Source: an uncultured Bacillota bacterium
GTDB taxonomy: Bacteria; Bacillota_A; Clostridia; Peptostreptococcales; Anaerovoracaceae
DNA: 13,018 nt
Reading direction: 5' to 3'
Assembly: GCA_946628525.1 (NCBI GenBank)
Contig: CAMOWO010000010.1
Span: 1-13,018 of the forward strand
The translations under genes were made by a program, and so were the position numbers. Positions 4,320 through 12,231 of the stretch are shown one piece after another; position 1 is the stretch's first letter, and each line of letters starts with the position of its first letter. The notes beneath the pieces are model-generated. The model worked only from the letters and a program-made list of their open reading frames with translations. It had not been told where the DNA came from and made no database searches.

Positions 4320-6098
4320 ATGTATGTAGGACGACTTGAGAAAGTCCTTGCCGCATATACACCTTTGGGAATGTGTTCCGTCAATATGCAGGGCAAGGTA
4401 ACGAGAGCGAGCGAAAAGATCGAAGAGGTCTTCAAGTATTCGGCCATCGAAGGGTCGGATATCTTTGCGCTGACAAGACTCAGGATGAGTGACATTATCG
4501 AGGCTGCCAAGGCCGACCGGTCGCTGTACTACGACAACGGAGATAACTATTTCAGAGTGCGGAGTTTCGTGCTTGGGCCGGGAGAATTGGACGAAGAGAA
4601 CGGCGCGATCCTTTTGTACTTCATAAACGAGACGCCATTTAAGCAGCTGAAGGAACTCTACAATGACAATATGGTCTGCGTGGCCCTCCTCATGATCGAC
4701 AACTACGACGAGCTCACGAGCCGCGCCGGGGAAGAGGGAGAGATGAACGCAGCCGCTGAGATCGACAGAGTCATCCGCCGCTGGGGCGCGGAGATGGATG
4801 CGGCCGTGGCGAGATACAGAGCCCACATGTACGAGATCATCTTCAGCTTCAAGAACTTCCGGCAGCAGAGGGAGAAACGGTTCGACATCCTGGACAGAGT
4901 CAAGGAGATCGAGACGGAAGCGGACTTCCCGGTTACGGTCAGCATCGGCGTCGGTATCTGCGGCAAGACCATCGCGGAGAACGAAAGTTACGCGGATGCG
5001 GCGCTGGACCTTGCGAGAGGTCGAGGCGGCGACCAGGCCGTGGTGAAGAATATAAACGAACTGGAGTATTTCGGAGGCAAATCCCAGAGCGTCGAGAAGA
5101 GCAACAAGGGCAAGTCCCGCGTCATCGCCCACGCTTTGAAGGCCCTGATCAACCAGTCGGACAGAGTGTTCATCATGGGACACAAGAATCCGGATATGGA
5201 CTGCTTCGGTGCCTCCATGGGCATCAACAGAGTGGCCAAGCATATGGACAAGGAAGCCTATATCGTTCTGGGTGAGTACAATGCGGCGCTGGATGCCATG
5301 GCAGAGGATGCCAAGGCGTCGGCGGACTTTACCATCATCTCACCGGAGCGGGCCCAGAGCCTCATTACGCCGGAGTCCATGGTCATCATCGTGGATACGC
5401 ACCGGCCGATGCTGGTGGAGTCCATGGAACTGGTGAACATGGCGAAGAGAAAGGCCATCATCGACCACCACAGGATGGCAGAGGACGCCATCAGCGATGT
5501 GGAACTTTCGTACATCGAGTCCTACGCATCCTCCGCATCAGAACTGGTGGCGGAGATCGTCCAGTACGCATGCGACAGGAAGGCCCTCACCGTGACGGAA
5601 GCCAACGGACTTCTGGCGGGTATCATGGTAGATACGAACCGGTTCGCCGTCAAATCCGGCGTGCGGACTTTCGAGGCTGCGTCATGGCTGAAGAGAAGAG
5701 GGGCAGATCTGGCCAAGGTAAGAAAGTTCTTCCAGGGCGACTCGGAGTCCTTCATGCTCAAAGCGCAGTGCATTTCGGAGGCGGAGTTCTACGATGACGG
5801 CATCGTCATGAGTGTCATGCCGGGGGAAAACATAAACGCACAGATCCTGAACTCTCAGGTGGCGGACGAACTGCTTACCGTAAAAGGTGTGAAGGCCAGC
5901 TTCGTCGCAGGGTACAACGACAGCGGCAGGACGACGGTAAGCGCGCGCTCTTTGGGAGAGATCAACGTCCAGGTCGTCATGGAACGGTTCGGCGGCGGAG
6001 GCCATCTGAACACGGCCGGTGTGCAGCTGGACGTACCACCGGAGGAGATCCTGGGAGATATCAGAGAATTTTTAAATACTATTTTAACGCAGAACTAA
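4320..6098 (+). CDS. gdpP: Cyclic-di-AMP phosphodiesterase GdpP lacking its N-terminal membrane helices
   Basis: The 592-residue enzyme would hydrolyse c-di-AMP to pApA and so tune osmotic, potassium and wall homeostasis. Domains in order: PAS-like (about 1-105), degenerate GGDEF (about 118-245, ending in the family-specific DLARGRGGDQAVVK), DHH (about 281-440) and DHHA1 (about 490-590). The Mn-binding residues are all present: H288, D292, D294 (GHKNPDMD), D359 (VDTH), D382-H383-H384 and D438 (MVDTN). The C-terminal GGGGH motif (558-562) is also intact, so it should be active. GdpP proteins normally have about 650 residues and two N-terminal helices. Here the protein starts directly before the PAS region, and an in-frame TAA at 4305-4307 rules out a longer start. 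The ribosome binding site is weak (AGG at 4309-4311), so translation is probably coupled to the upstream DUF2232 gene. Confidence 0.93.
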   Translation: MYVGRLEKVLAAYTPLGMCSVNMQGKVTRASEKIEEVFKYSAIEGSDIFALTRLRMSDIIEAAKADRSLYYDNGDNYFRVRSFVLGPGELDEENGAILLYFINETPFKQLKELYNDNMVCVALLMIDNYDELTSRAGEEGEMNAAAEIDRVIRRWGAEMDAAVARYRAHMYEIIFSFKNFRQQREKRFDILDRVKEIETEADFPVTVSIGVGICGKTIAENESYADAALDLARGRGGDQAVVKNINELEYFGGKSQSVEKSNKGKSRVIAHALKALINQSDRVFIMGHKNPDMDCFGASMGINRVAKHMDKEAYIVLGEYNAALDAMAEDAKASADFTIISPERAQSLITPESMVIIVDTHRPMLVESMELVNMAKRKAIIDHHRMAEDAISDVELSYIESYASSASELVAEIVQYACDRKALTVTEANGLLAGIMVDTNRFAVKSGVRTFEAASWLKRRGADLAKVRKFFQGDSESFMLKAQCISEAEFYDDGIVMSVMPGENINAQILNSQVADELLTVKGVKASFVAGYNDSGRTTVSARSLGEINVQVVMERFGGGGHLNTAGVQLDVPPEEILGDIREFLNTILTQN

Positions 6099-6115
6099 CA
6101 CATTAGGAGGATAAA

Positions 6116-6559
6116 ATGATAGTAATACTTTTGAAGGATGTTAAGGGAAAGGGCAAAGCCGGTGACGTTGTGAAGGTCAATGACGGATATGCCCGCAATA
6201 TGCTTCTTCCGAGAGGCCTTGCCCAGGAAGCAACTGAAGGGAACATCAGGAACCTGGAGAAGCAGAAGGCCATCGCAGCGGAGAAGAGAGCCGCAGAAGA
6301 AGCGAAGGCTCGTGAGCAGAAGGAGATGCTGGAGAAGATCACTTTGAACATCAAGACAAAGGGTGGCGACAGCGGCAAACTCTTCGGCTCCATCACTTCA
6401 AAAGACATCGCGGACGCTTTGAAGGAGCAGGAAGGCATCGACATCGACAAGAAGAAGATCGACATGCCGGCACCGATCAAGACGGCCGGCGACAGCGAAG
6501 TGACGCTGAAACTCTTCACCGGCGTGAACGCCAAACTCAAAGTAAACGTAAGCATTTAA
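6116..6559 (+). CDS. rplI: Ribosomal protein L9
   Basis: The 147-residue protein has the standard L9 length and form. The N-terminal RNA-binding domain carries the signature '[21 protein letters not shown]' pattern at 16-36. A long, charged connecting helix follows (about 41-75), and then a C-terminal domain with [16 protein letters not shown] (88-103). It binds 23S rRNA near the L1 stalk and helps keep the reading frame. An ideal AGGAGG lies at 6105-6110 before the ATG. The gene follows gdpP after 17 bases and precedes dnaB by 21 bases. This gdpP-rplI-dnaB order is conserved in Firmicutes. Confidence 0.97.
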   Translation: MIVILLKDVKGKGKAGDVVKVNDGYARNMLLPRGLAQEATEGNIRNLEKQKAIAAEKRAAEEAKAREQKEMLEKITLNIKTKGGDSGKLFGSITSKDIADALKEQEGIDIDKKKIDMPAPIKTAGDSEVTLKLFTGVNAKLKVNVSI

Positions 6560-6580
6560 CGGAGTTTTCGGAGGAAAACC

Positions 6581-7933
6581 ATGGAAAATATCCAGACGAC
6601 AACGGAAGGAAGAGTGCCGCCCCACAGCCCGGAGGCAGAACGCTCTGTGCTGGGAGCCGCCATGCTTTCAGAGGATGCGCTCCTTGAAGTGGCAGAACGG
6701 GTCAAGCCGGAGGACTTCTATGACCAGAACCACGGGGAGATCTTCAAGACCATACTGGAACTCTACCGCAGGGGCGTATCGGTGGATATCCTCACCGTGT
6801 CCGAAGAACTGAAGAAGCATGGCAGCCTGAGCATGGTAGGGGGAAGATCCTACATCGCTTCTTTGTCCTCCGCCACTCCGACCACCTCCAACGCCGCAGA
6901 GTACGCAAAGATCGTCGCGGAGAAATCCTCCGTGCGGAAGCTCATCGCCACCGCAGACGATATCGTGACGAAGGGCTACGAGGACAGCATGGAAGCAGGC
7001 CAGATGCTGGACTACGCAGAGAGCGGGATCTTCGAGATCTCCCAGTCCAGACAGAGGGGCAAATACACCCACATCCAGGAAGCGCTGCTTTCGAACATCG
7101 ACACCATCGACAAGGCATCCCAGATGGAAGGGGGCCTGACGGGAATAACGACGGGATTTGTGGACCTGGATGCGAAGACGTCCGGTCTTCAGAAGTCCGA
7201 CCTCATCATCCTGGCAGCAAGACCTGCCATGGGTAAGACCGCTTTCGCGCTGAGCATCGCGAGAAATGCCGCCGTCAAGGGCGGAGCATCCATCATGATC
7301 TTCAGCATGGAGATGGCGAAGGAACAGTTGAGCCAGAGACTTCTCTCCATGGAGGCCAAGGTGGAGCTTCAGAAACTCAAGACGGGACGCCTCGAGCGCC
7401 GGGACTGGGAAGACATCAACGTCGCCATCGACGTGCTTTCGGGGACGAACATCCACATCGATGATACGGCAGGCATCAGCATCATGGAGATGAAGAGCAA
7501 ATGCCGCAGGCTCAAGGCAGAGAAAGGTCTGGACCTTGTGATCATCGACTATCTGCAGCTGATGAATCCGGAAGGAAGAGCCGATTCCAGAACACAGGAG
7601 ATCTCAGTGATCTCCAGGAACCTCAAGCTCCTGGCCAGAGAACTGGACTGCCCTGTGCTCGTACTTTCACAGCTTTCCAGAGCCCCGGAGATGCGAACGG
7701 ATCACAGGCCGATGCTCTCGGACCTGAGAGAATCAGGGTCCATCGAGCAGGACGCAGACATCGTTATTTTCCTTTACAGGGATGAGTACTACAACAAAGA
7801 AACAACCGAGAAGCCGGGCGAGTGCGAAGTGATCATCGCCAAGCACAGAAGCGGCCCGACAGGCAGCATAGACGTTTCGTGGATCGAGCGTTACACCCAG
7901 TTCAAGGACAAGGCGTCCGGGATGCTGCCATAG
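6581..7933 (+). CDS. dnaB: Replicative DNA helicase DnaB (B. subtilis DnaC type)
   Basis: The 450-residue hexameric 5'-3' helicase unwinds DNA at the replication fork. The N-terminal domain (about 10-115) begins with PPHSPEAERSVLGAAML, the family's start, and binds primase and loader. The RecA-like motor follows from about 185. Walker A is ARPAMGKTA (213-221, K219), the catalytic glutamate is E244 in FSMEM, Walker B is LVIIDYLQL (319-327, D323), and the arginine-finger region is KHRSGPTG (421-428, R423). Length and motifs are normal. GGAGG at 6570-6574 precedes the ATG. It stands between rplI and a DnaD-type loader protein, whose first possible ATG touches the dnaB stop. Confidence 0.97.
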   Translation: MENIQTTTEGRVPPHSPEAERSVLGAAMLSEDALLEVAERVKPEDFYDQNHGEIFKTILELYRRGVSVDILTVSEELKKHGSLSMVGGRSYIASLSSATPTTSNAAEYAKIVAEKSSVRKLIATADDIVTKGYEDSMEAGQMLDYAESGIFEISQSRQRGKYTHIQEALLSNIDTIDKASQMEGGLTGITTGFVDLDAKTSGLQKSDLIILAARPAMGKTAFALSIARNAAVKGGASIMIFSMEMAKEQLSQRLLSMEAKVELQKLKTGRLERRDWEDINVAIDVLSGTNIHIDDTAGISIMEMKSKCRRLKAEKGLDLVIIDYLQLMNPEGRADSRTQEISVISRNLKLLARELDCPVLVLSQLSRAPEMRTDHRPMLSDLRESGSIEQDADIVIFLYRDEYYNKETTEKPGECEVIIAKHRSGPTGSIDVSWIERYTQFKDKASGMLP

Positions 7934-7951
7934 ATGAAGCGGGAGGATGAG

Positions 7952-9217
7952 ATGGCATTCCGTCACGAAAAGACCAGCGACCTTTTTCTCATGGAGACAA
8001 GCGTCGAGAACATGTTCATAAATGAATATATGGCAACTGCGCCGGGAGATTTCGTGAAGGTATATCTCATTGCCCGGATGTACGCAGATGCGGGACTTGA
8101 CGTGACGAATGACGATATCGCAAAGAGTCTCGGCATCGATATAGAGGACGTGCTCAAAGCATGGACGTACTGGGACAGAAAGAGCGTCATCCGCAAAGTG
8201 ATGACGGAGGGCGCAAACAAGCTGGAGTACGATGTGGAATTCACCAGTCTCCGGGAGCAGCTCTACGGCAGCAAGGCCGTGAAGGTCTCCAGGGAGCAGA
8301 GTTTCCAGGAGTCCATGGCAGATACGGCGATCCAGGACATGCTGGCGCAGATCGAGCAGATGACAGGGACGGTCATGAACGGCACCGAGGTGACGGAGAT
8401 CGTCAGCTGGCTCACGGACTACAACATCAGTCCGGAAGTGGTCGTCTGCGGATATAAGTACAGCCTGGACAGGAAGAAAAAGAACATCAAATACGTTGAA
8501 GCGGTGATCAGAGGCTGGGTAGAAGAGGGCCTTCTCACCGTGGAAGATATCACGAAGAAGATCGGCGAAAACGACAAGAAGAATTTCCTCTACAAGAGGG
8601 TGTTCAAGGCCCTGGGATTCAACAGGAACTCCACCGAAGAAGAGCGGAGGATCATGGACACCTGGTTTGAGGACATGGACTTCTCCATCGAAAAGGTGCT
8701 GGAGGCATGCAGGAAGACGTCGGGGATCTCAAGCCCGAATATCAATTACGTCAACAAGGTGCTGACGAGCTGGTATGAAGAGCAGAGCGGGAACCTCAAG
8801 GGCGGCAAACGGACGGATGTCACCACAGGAGAAGTGAGCAAATACTACGAGATGCTCAGAGAAAAGGAAGAACAGGAAGCCGAAAAGCGGAGAGCCGAAG
8901 TATACAGGAAGGTGCCCCGCATAAAAGAGATCGAAGAGACCTTAAGTGCGTCGGCCGCTGAGATGGCGATGCTCATCGTGAGCAACAGAGCCGACAAAGA
9001 TCAGATCAGCGAGAAGATGCGGCGCAAGACAGAAGAGTTGAACATAGAAGAAGCATTCCTCCTCACGGACAATGGGTTCGATGTGGACTACATGGAGGTA
9101 AAATACACTTGCGATAAATGCAAGGACACAGGAGTGCTTGAAACAGGAGAAAGATGCCAATGCTATGGAGAGGTGACCAGGGAGAAGATAGACCTGGCAA
9201 TGAAAGCGAAAAATTGA
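7952..9217 (+). CDS. DnaD-domain replication protein fused to a DnaC-like N-terminal zinc domain
   Basis: This 421-residue protein likely takes part in helicase loading or replication restart. A DnaD-type winged-helix region (about 10-95) is followed by two DnaD_C domains (about 115-190 and 205-277), each ending in the YxxxIxxxW-type signature (YVEAVIRGW, YVNKVLTSW). A charged coil (295-330) leads into a C-terminal part (about 320-421). That part resembles the N-terminus of clostridial DnaC/DnaI helicase loaders: a helical segment, NGFDVDYMEVKY, then a Cys cluster C387-C390-C402-C404 (CX2C-X11-CXC, with KCKDTG). The protein ends where the AAA+ ATPase of such loaders would start, and the next gene is not an ATPase. 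The start at 7952 has GGGAGG at 7941-7946; the ATG at 7934 abuts the dnaB stop and has no site of its own. The C-terminal fusion call is from motif reading. Confidence 0.85.
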   Translation: MAFRHEKTSDLFLMETSVENMFINEYMATAPGDFVKVYLIARMYADAGLDVTNDDIAKSLGIDIEDVLKAWTYWDRKSVIRKVMTEGANKLEYDVEFTSLREQLYGSKAVKVSREQSFQESMADTAIQDMLAQIEQMTGTVMNGTEVTEIVSWLTDYNISPEVVVCGYKYSLDRKKKNIKYVEAVIRGWVEEGLLTVEDITKKIGENDKKNFLYKRVFKALGFNRNSTEEERRIMDTWFEDMDFSIEKVLEACRKTSGISSPNINYVNKVLTSWYEEQSGNLKGGKRTDVTTGEVSKYYEMLREKEEQEAEKRRAEVYRKVPRIKEIEETLSASAAEMAMLIVSNRADKDQISEKMRRKTEELNIEEAFLLTDNGFDVDYMEVKYTCDKCKDTGVLETGERCQCYGEVTREKIDLAMKAKN

Positions 9218-12132
9218 ATAACAATGACACTCCTTCCGTAGTGCATGACGATAAAGAGACCTCCCGGGAACTGTCCCGTGAGGAGCTTCTTGCTGCCAGC
9301 CCTGAGGCAAGAGCGATGTATGAGAAACTCCAGAGCCTCAGGACAAGTGTGGACTCCATAAAGCACCAGCCGGAGCACGAAGTGAAAGAAGCAGCTCCCG
9401 TAAAGGATGTGATCGAATCCATCGAAGCGGAGTCGAGGGCGGCAGAAGAAAGACTGAGAGAACGAGCAGAAGAGGAAGCGAGAAGAGCCCGTCAGGAAGC
9501 CCAGGAAAAGGCTTTAAAGGAGGCTTTGAGAAAGAAGGAAATCGAGGAAGCCAGCCGCCGTGCGGCAGCGAAGAAACGCGAAGCGGAGAGGCTGCGCCTC
9601 GAGGCAAAGGAAGCCAGCCGGCGTGCCACCATGGCCTCGGTAGCCCAGTCTTCGGACGTGGAAGAGATGATCGCGCTGCAGAGCGCATCAAGACGCGCCG
9701 AGGACATCGAGAAAGAAAAGCAGGAACTTTTGCGCAAAGAGAAGGCCGAGAAGGATCTGAACAGCTACGTTTCCACGGAAGAGCTGACCAGTCTCAGAGA
9801 CGACCTGAAGGGCACGAAGGATTCCCAGAACCAGACCCTCGATGCGATATGGGGCATCGCAGAAGACGCCACCATGAGGCTCAATCAGCAGCAGCAGGAG
9901 GAGATCAGAAGACTGACCCAGGCCCAGGAAGAAGCCAAGGCTGCAAGAGACCGGCAGCGCAGAGAACTGAAGGAAGAACTGCAGCGCAGCAGAGCCAGAA
10001 GGAAGGCAGAGGAGATCGCCGCCATCCAGGCCCAGCAGCGCAAAGAAAAGAATAACAAAAAGGCGGCAGCCGCAAGAAAAGAAGAACTCAGAAGACACCA
10101 TAGGGAAGAAGAGGCAAGACTTGCGGCCGAGAAGAGAGCCAGAGCCGTTGAAGCGGCCATAGCCAAGCGGGCGAGAGCCGAGAAGGAAGCCCAGGAAAAG
10201 CTGGCGAGAAACCTTGCAGCAGCGAAGGCGAAGGAAGAAAGGAAGGCCAGAGAGCTGGCCGCCAAGAAAGCCAGAGAAGCAGAAGAAGCAAGGATAAAAG
10301 AAGAAAGAAAAGAAAAGGCGAGACAGCTGTGGCGTGAGCGTGATGCCAAGAGGCAGGAGAAGAGACGGAAGAAACTTCTCGAGAAGCAGCGCGAGCAGGA
10401 GCAGAAGAAAGCCCTGCGGCAGGAGATCGCCAGATATAGACGCGCCAAGAAGGAAGCAGAGAACGAAAGATCGCGCCTCAAGCAGATCAGAGAAGACGAC
10501 GCCGCTTTGGGCGGTGGTCTCGTAACGGTCCACGATATCACCATCAAGACCGAGATCAACAAGCGTGAGAACATCAGACTCAGGGACCTTCTGGGTATCA
10601 AGACGAAGGAAGAGCGAAATGCGGCGACGGAAGAAGAGCGCATGGCTCTCAGGCTGGAGCGTGAGTACAGGCGTGAGGACGCGAGAGCGAAGTTCTCCTT
10701 TAACAACATGCTCAGCCTCCGGACGTGGCAGAACAGCCGCACCGGTAAGGCCGTGGCGAGGTTCGGCAAATTCTGCGACAGACACAAGACCGGCCTGATC
10801 ACCACGTCGGCAGCCATCGCCACCGTACTGGTATGCAGCGCGGCAGTCTTCAACTACTGCACCGCTTTCGAATATTCATATAACGGCACCGCTTTGGGTA
10901 TCGTCGATAATAAGGATGACGTGCTGGCTGTTACGGAGCTCGTTGAAGGAGCCATGTCGCAGGAAAACAATATGAACGTCATCATCAAAGCGGATGACAT
11001 CACCTTCAAGCGCGTGTCCATCATCGGCGGAGCCGACGTGGATTCCACGGAGGACGTGCTGAAGAGACTGACGTACATGGGTGACTTCAAGGTAGCGTCC
11101 TACGGGATCTACGTGGATGGAGTCAAGATCGGCGCCGTCCAGGCGAAGGAAGATGCAAAGGATGTCCTTCAGGATATCAAGGACCTCTACACCTCGAAGG
11201 CCGAGGAGTCGGAAGTCGAGGAAGCCGTATTCCTCGAAAGTGTTGAAGTCAGACGGTGCAGCACGAAGCTGGAAAACCTCCACACGGAGAAAGACATGCT
11301 GTCGGTTCTCACCACCGACACCGACAAGGAAACGGTGCATACCGTGATCGCCGGCGAGACTTTGGAAAATATCGTCGACGAGTTCGGCACATCGAAGGCG
11401 AAGGTCCTGCGGGATAATCCGGGCCTGCCGGAATCCGGTGCCATCGACGCCGGAACACCTGTCATCATCAAAGAGAAGGCACCTCCTGTGACGGTCAAGA
11501 TCACGGAGAAGATCGGATACAAAGAGACGATACGCTACACCACCGAGACGACGAAAGACGATGAAATGTACGAGGGTGACGACGTCATTACTCAGGAAGG
11601 TAAGAACGGCCGCAAAGAGATCTCGGCGCGCATCGTAACGGTGAACGGCGATACGATCGAAACGGACATTCTTTCTGAGAAGGTGACGAAGAAGCCTGTC
11701 ACTAAGAAGATCACGGTGGGAACCAAGGAGAGACCGCCTACAGTGGGCGACGGCAACTTCTCCTGCCCGATCCACGACAGATTCCACAAGACGACGGGAT
11801 TCCAGATGAGATGGGGAAGGTTCCACAAAGGTGTCGACCTGGCATGCCCGACGGGCACACCTGTATATGCTGCAGACGGCGGAACCGTTGTGACGGCCAG
11901 CTACAAGCCATCCTACGGAAACCTGGTAGAGATCGATCACCAGAACGGGTATCTGACGAAATATGCCCACAACAGCAAGATCATCGTGAACGTGGGCGAC
12001 AAGGTGTATGAAGGACAGAAGATCGCAGAGGTCGGAAGCACCGGAAACAGTACCGGTCCGCACTGCCACTTCGAAGTCCGGGATCACGACGTACCGAAGA
12101 ACCCGCTGGACTTCATATCGCTTAGTCAATAG
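9154..12132 (+). CDS. Giant M23 peptidase with cytoplasmic coiled coil, membrane helix, LysM-like and G5 segments
   Basis: This 992-residue protein has a very long cytoplasmic part (1-545). It is mostly Glu/Arg/Lys/Ala coiled coil (about 85-160 and 240-445, with a less regular stretch between), and includes a repeat of EASRRA 21 residues apart (132-137, 153-158). One membrane helix follows (about 546-568). Outside are a region with 'YNGTALGIVDNKDDV' and 'YVDGVKIGAVQAKEDA' units, a LysM-like segment (about 726-772), a G5-like segment (about 777-856) and an M23/LytM endopeptidase (about 865-990). The zinc ligands H891, D895 (HKGVD) and H972, and the catalytic histidines H939 and H970 (HCH), are intact. 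It should cut peptide bridges of peptidoglycan. The start is uncertain: ATG 9154 or 9160 follows AGGAG (9145-9149) but overlaps the DnaD-type gene by up to 64 bases; TTG 9214 has no site. Confidence 0.88.
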   Translation: MPMLWRGDQGEDRPGNESEKLNNNDTPSVVHDDKETSRELSREELLAASPEARAMYEKLQSLRTSVDSIKHQPEHEVKEAAPVKDVIESIEAESRAAEERLRERAEEEARRARQEAQEKALKEALRKKEIEEASRRAAAKKREAERLRLEAKEASRRATMASVAQSSDVEEMIALQSASRRAEDIEKEKQELLRKEKAEKDLNSYVSTEELTSLRDDLKGTKDSQNQTLDAIWGIAEDATMRLNQQQQEEIRRLTQAQEEAKAARDRQRRELKEELQRSRARRKAEEIAAIQAQQRKEKNNKKAAAARKEELRRHHREEEARLAAEKRARAVEAAIAKRARAEKEAQEKLARNLAAAKAKEERKARELAAKKAREAEEARIKEERKEKARQLWRERDAKRQEKRRKKLLEKQREQEQKKALRQEIARYRRAKKEAENERSRLKQIREDDAALGGGLVTVHDITIKTEINKRENIRLRDLLGIKTKEERNAATEEERMALRLEREYRREDARAKFSFNNMLSLRTWQNSRTGKAVARFGKFCDRHKTGLITTSAAIATVLVCSAAVFNYCTAFEYSYNGTALGIVDNKDDVLAVTELVEGAMSQENNMNVIIKADDITFKRVSIIGGADVDSTEDVLKRLTYMGDFKVASYGIYVDGVKIGAVQAKEDAKDVLQDIKDLYTSKAEESEVEEAVFLESVEVRRCSTKLENLHTEKDMLSVLTTDTDKETVHTVIAGETLENIVDEFGTSKAKVLRDNPGLPESGAIDAGTPVIIKEKAPPVTVKITEKIGYKETIRYTTETTKDDEMYEGDDVITQEGKNGRKEISARIVTVNGDTIETDILSEKVTKKPVTKKITVGTKERPPTVGDGNFSCPIHDRFHKTTGFQMRWGRFHKGVDLACPTGTPVYAADGGTVVTASYKPSYGNLVEIDHQNGYLTKYAHNSKIIVNVGDKVYEGQKIAEVGSTGNSTGPHCHFEVRDHDVPKNPLDFISLSQ

Positions 12133-12140
12133 AACAAAAG

Positions 12141-12195
12141 AACCCCAGAGACTGTCTGAGCCATAACGGCTTCAAGCGAGTATCTCTGGGGTTTT
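12141..12195 (+). terminator. Terminator after the M23 gene, probably bidirectional
   Basis: Arms 12141-12151 and 12183-12193 (AACCCCAGAGA against TCTCTGGGGTT) form an 11-pair stem with a 31-base loop that contains a small AGCC/GGCT hairpin. TTTT follows on the plus strand. On the minus strand the stem is followed by TTCTTTTG, so it can also stop the convergent regulator gene. The long loop is unusual for a terminator. Confidence 0.7.
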
Positions 12196-12231
12196 ATCAT
12201 GCTCTGTTTAAAACTTTAGATCTGCCGCATT

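Noticed and set aside
4224..5243. Minus-strand open frame of 339 codons opposite gdpP
   Set aside because: It shadows conserved gdpP coding sequence and has no family features or promoter.
9546..9626. Direct repeat of 18 bases, 63 bases apart, in the M23 gene (9546-9563 and 9609-9626)
   Set aside because: It encodes the repeated EASRRA of the coiled coil and is best explained by internal coil duplication or codon bias, not a mobile or regulatory repeat.
9688..10853. Long minus-strand open frames (365 and 322 codons) opposite the coiled coil
   Set aside because: They arise because Glu/Lys/Arg/Ala codons read backwards as Leu/Phe/Ser/Ala-rich sequence with few stops. The plus-strand frame continues into an intact peptidase.
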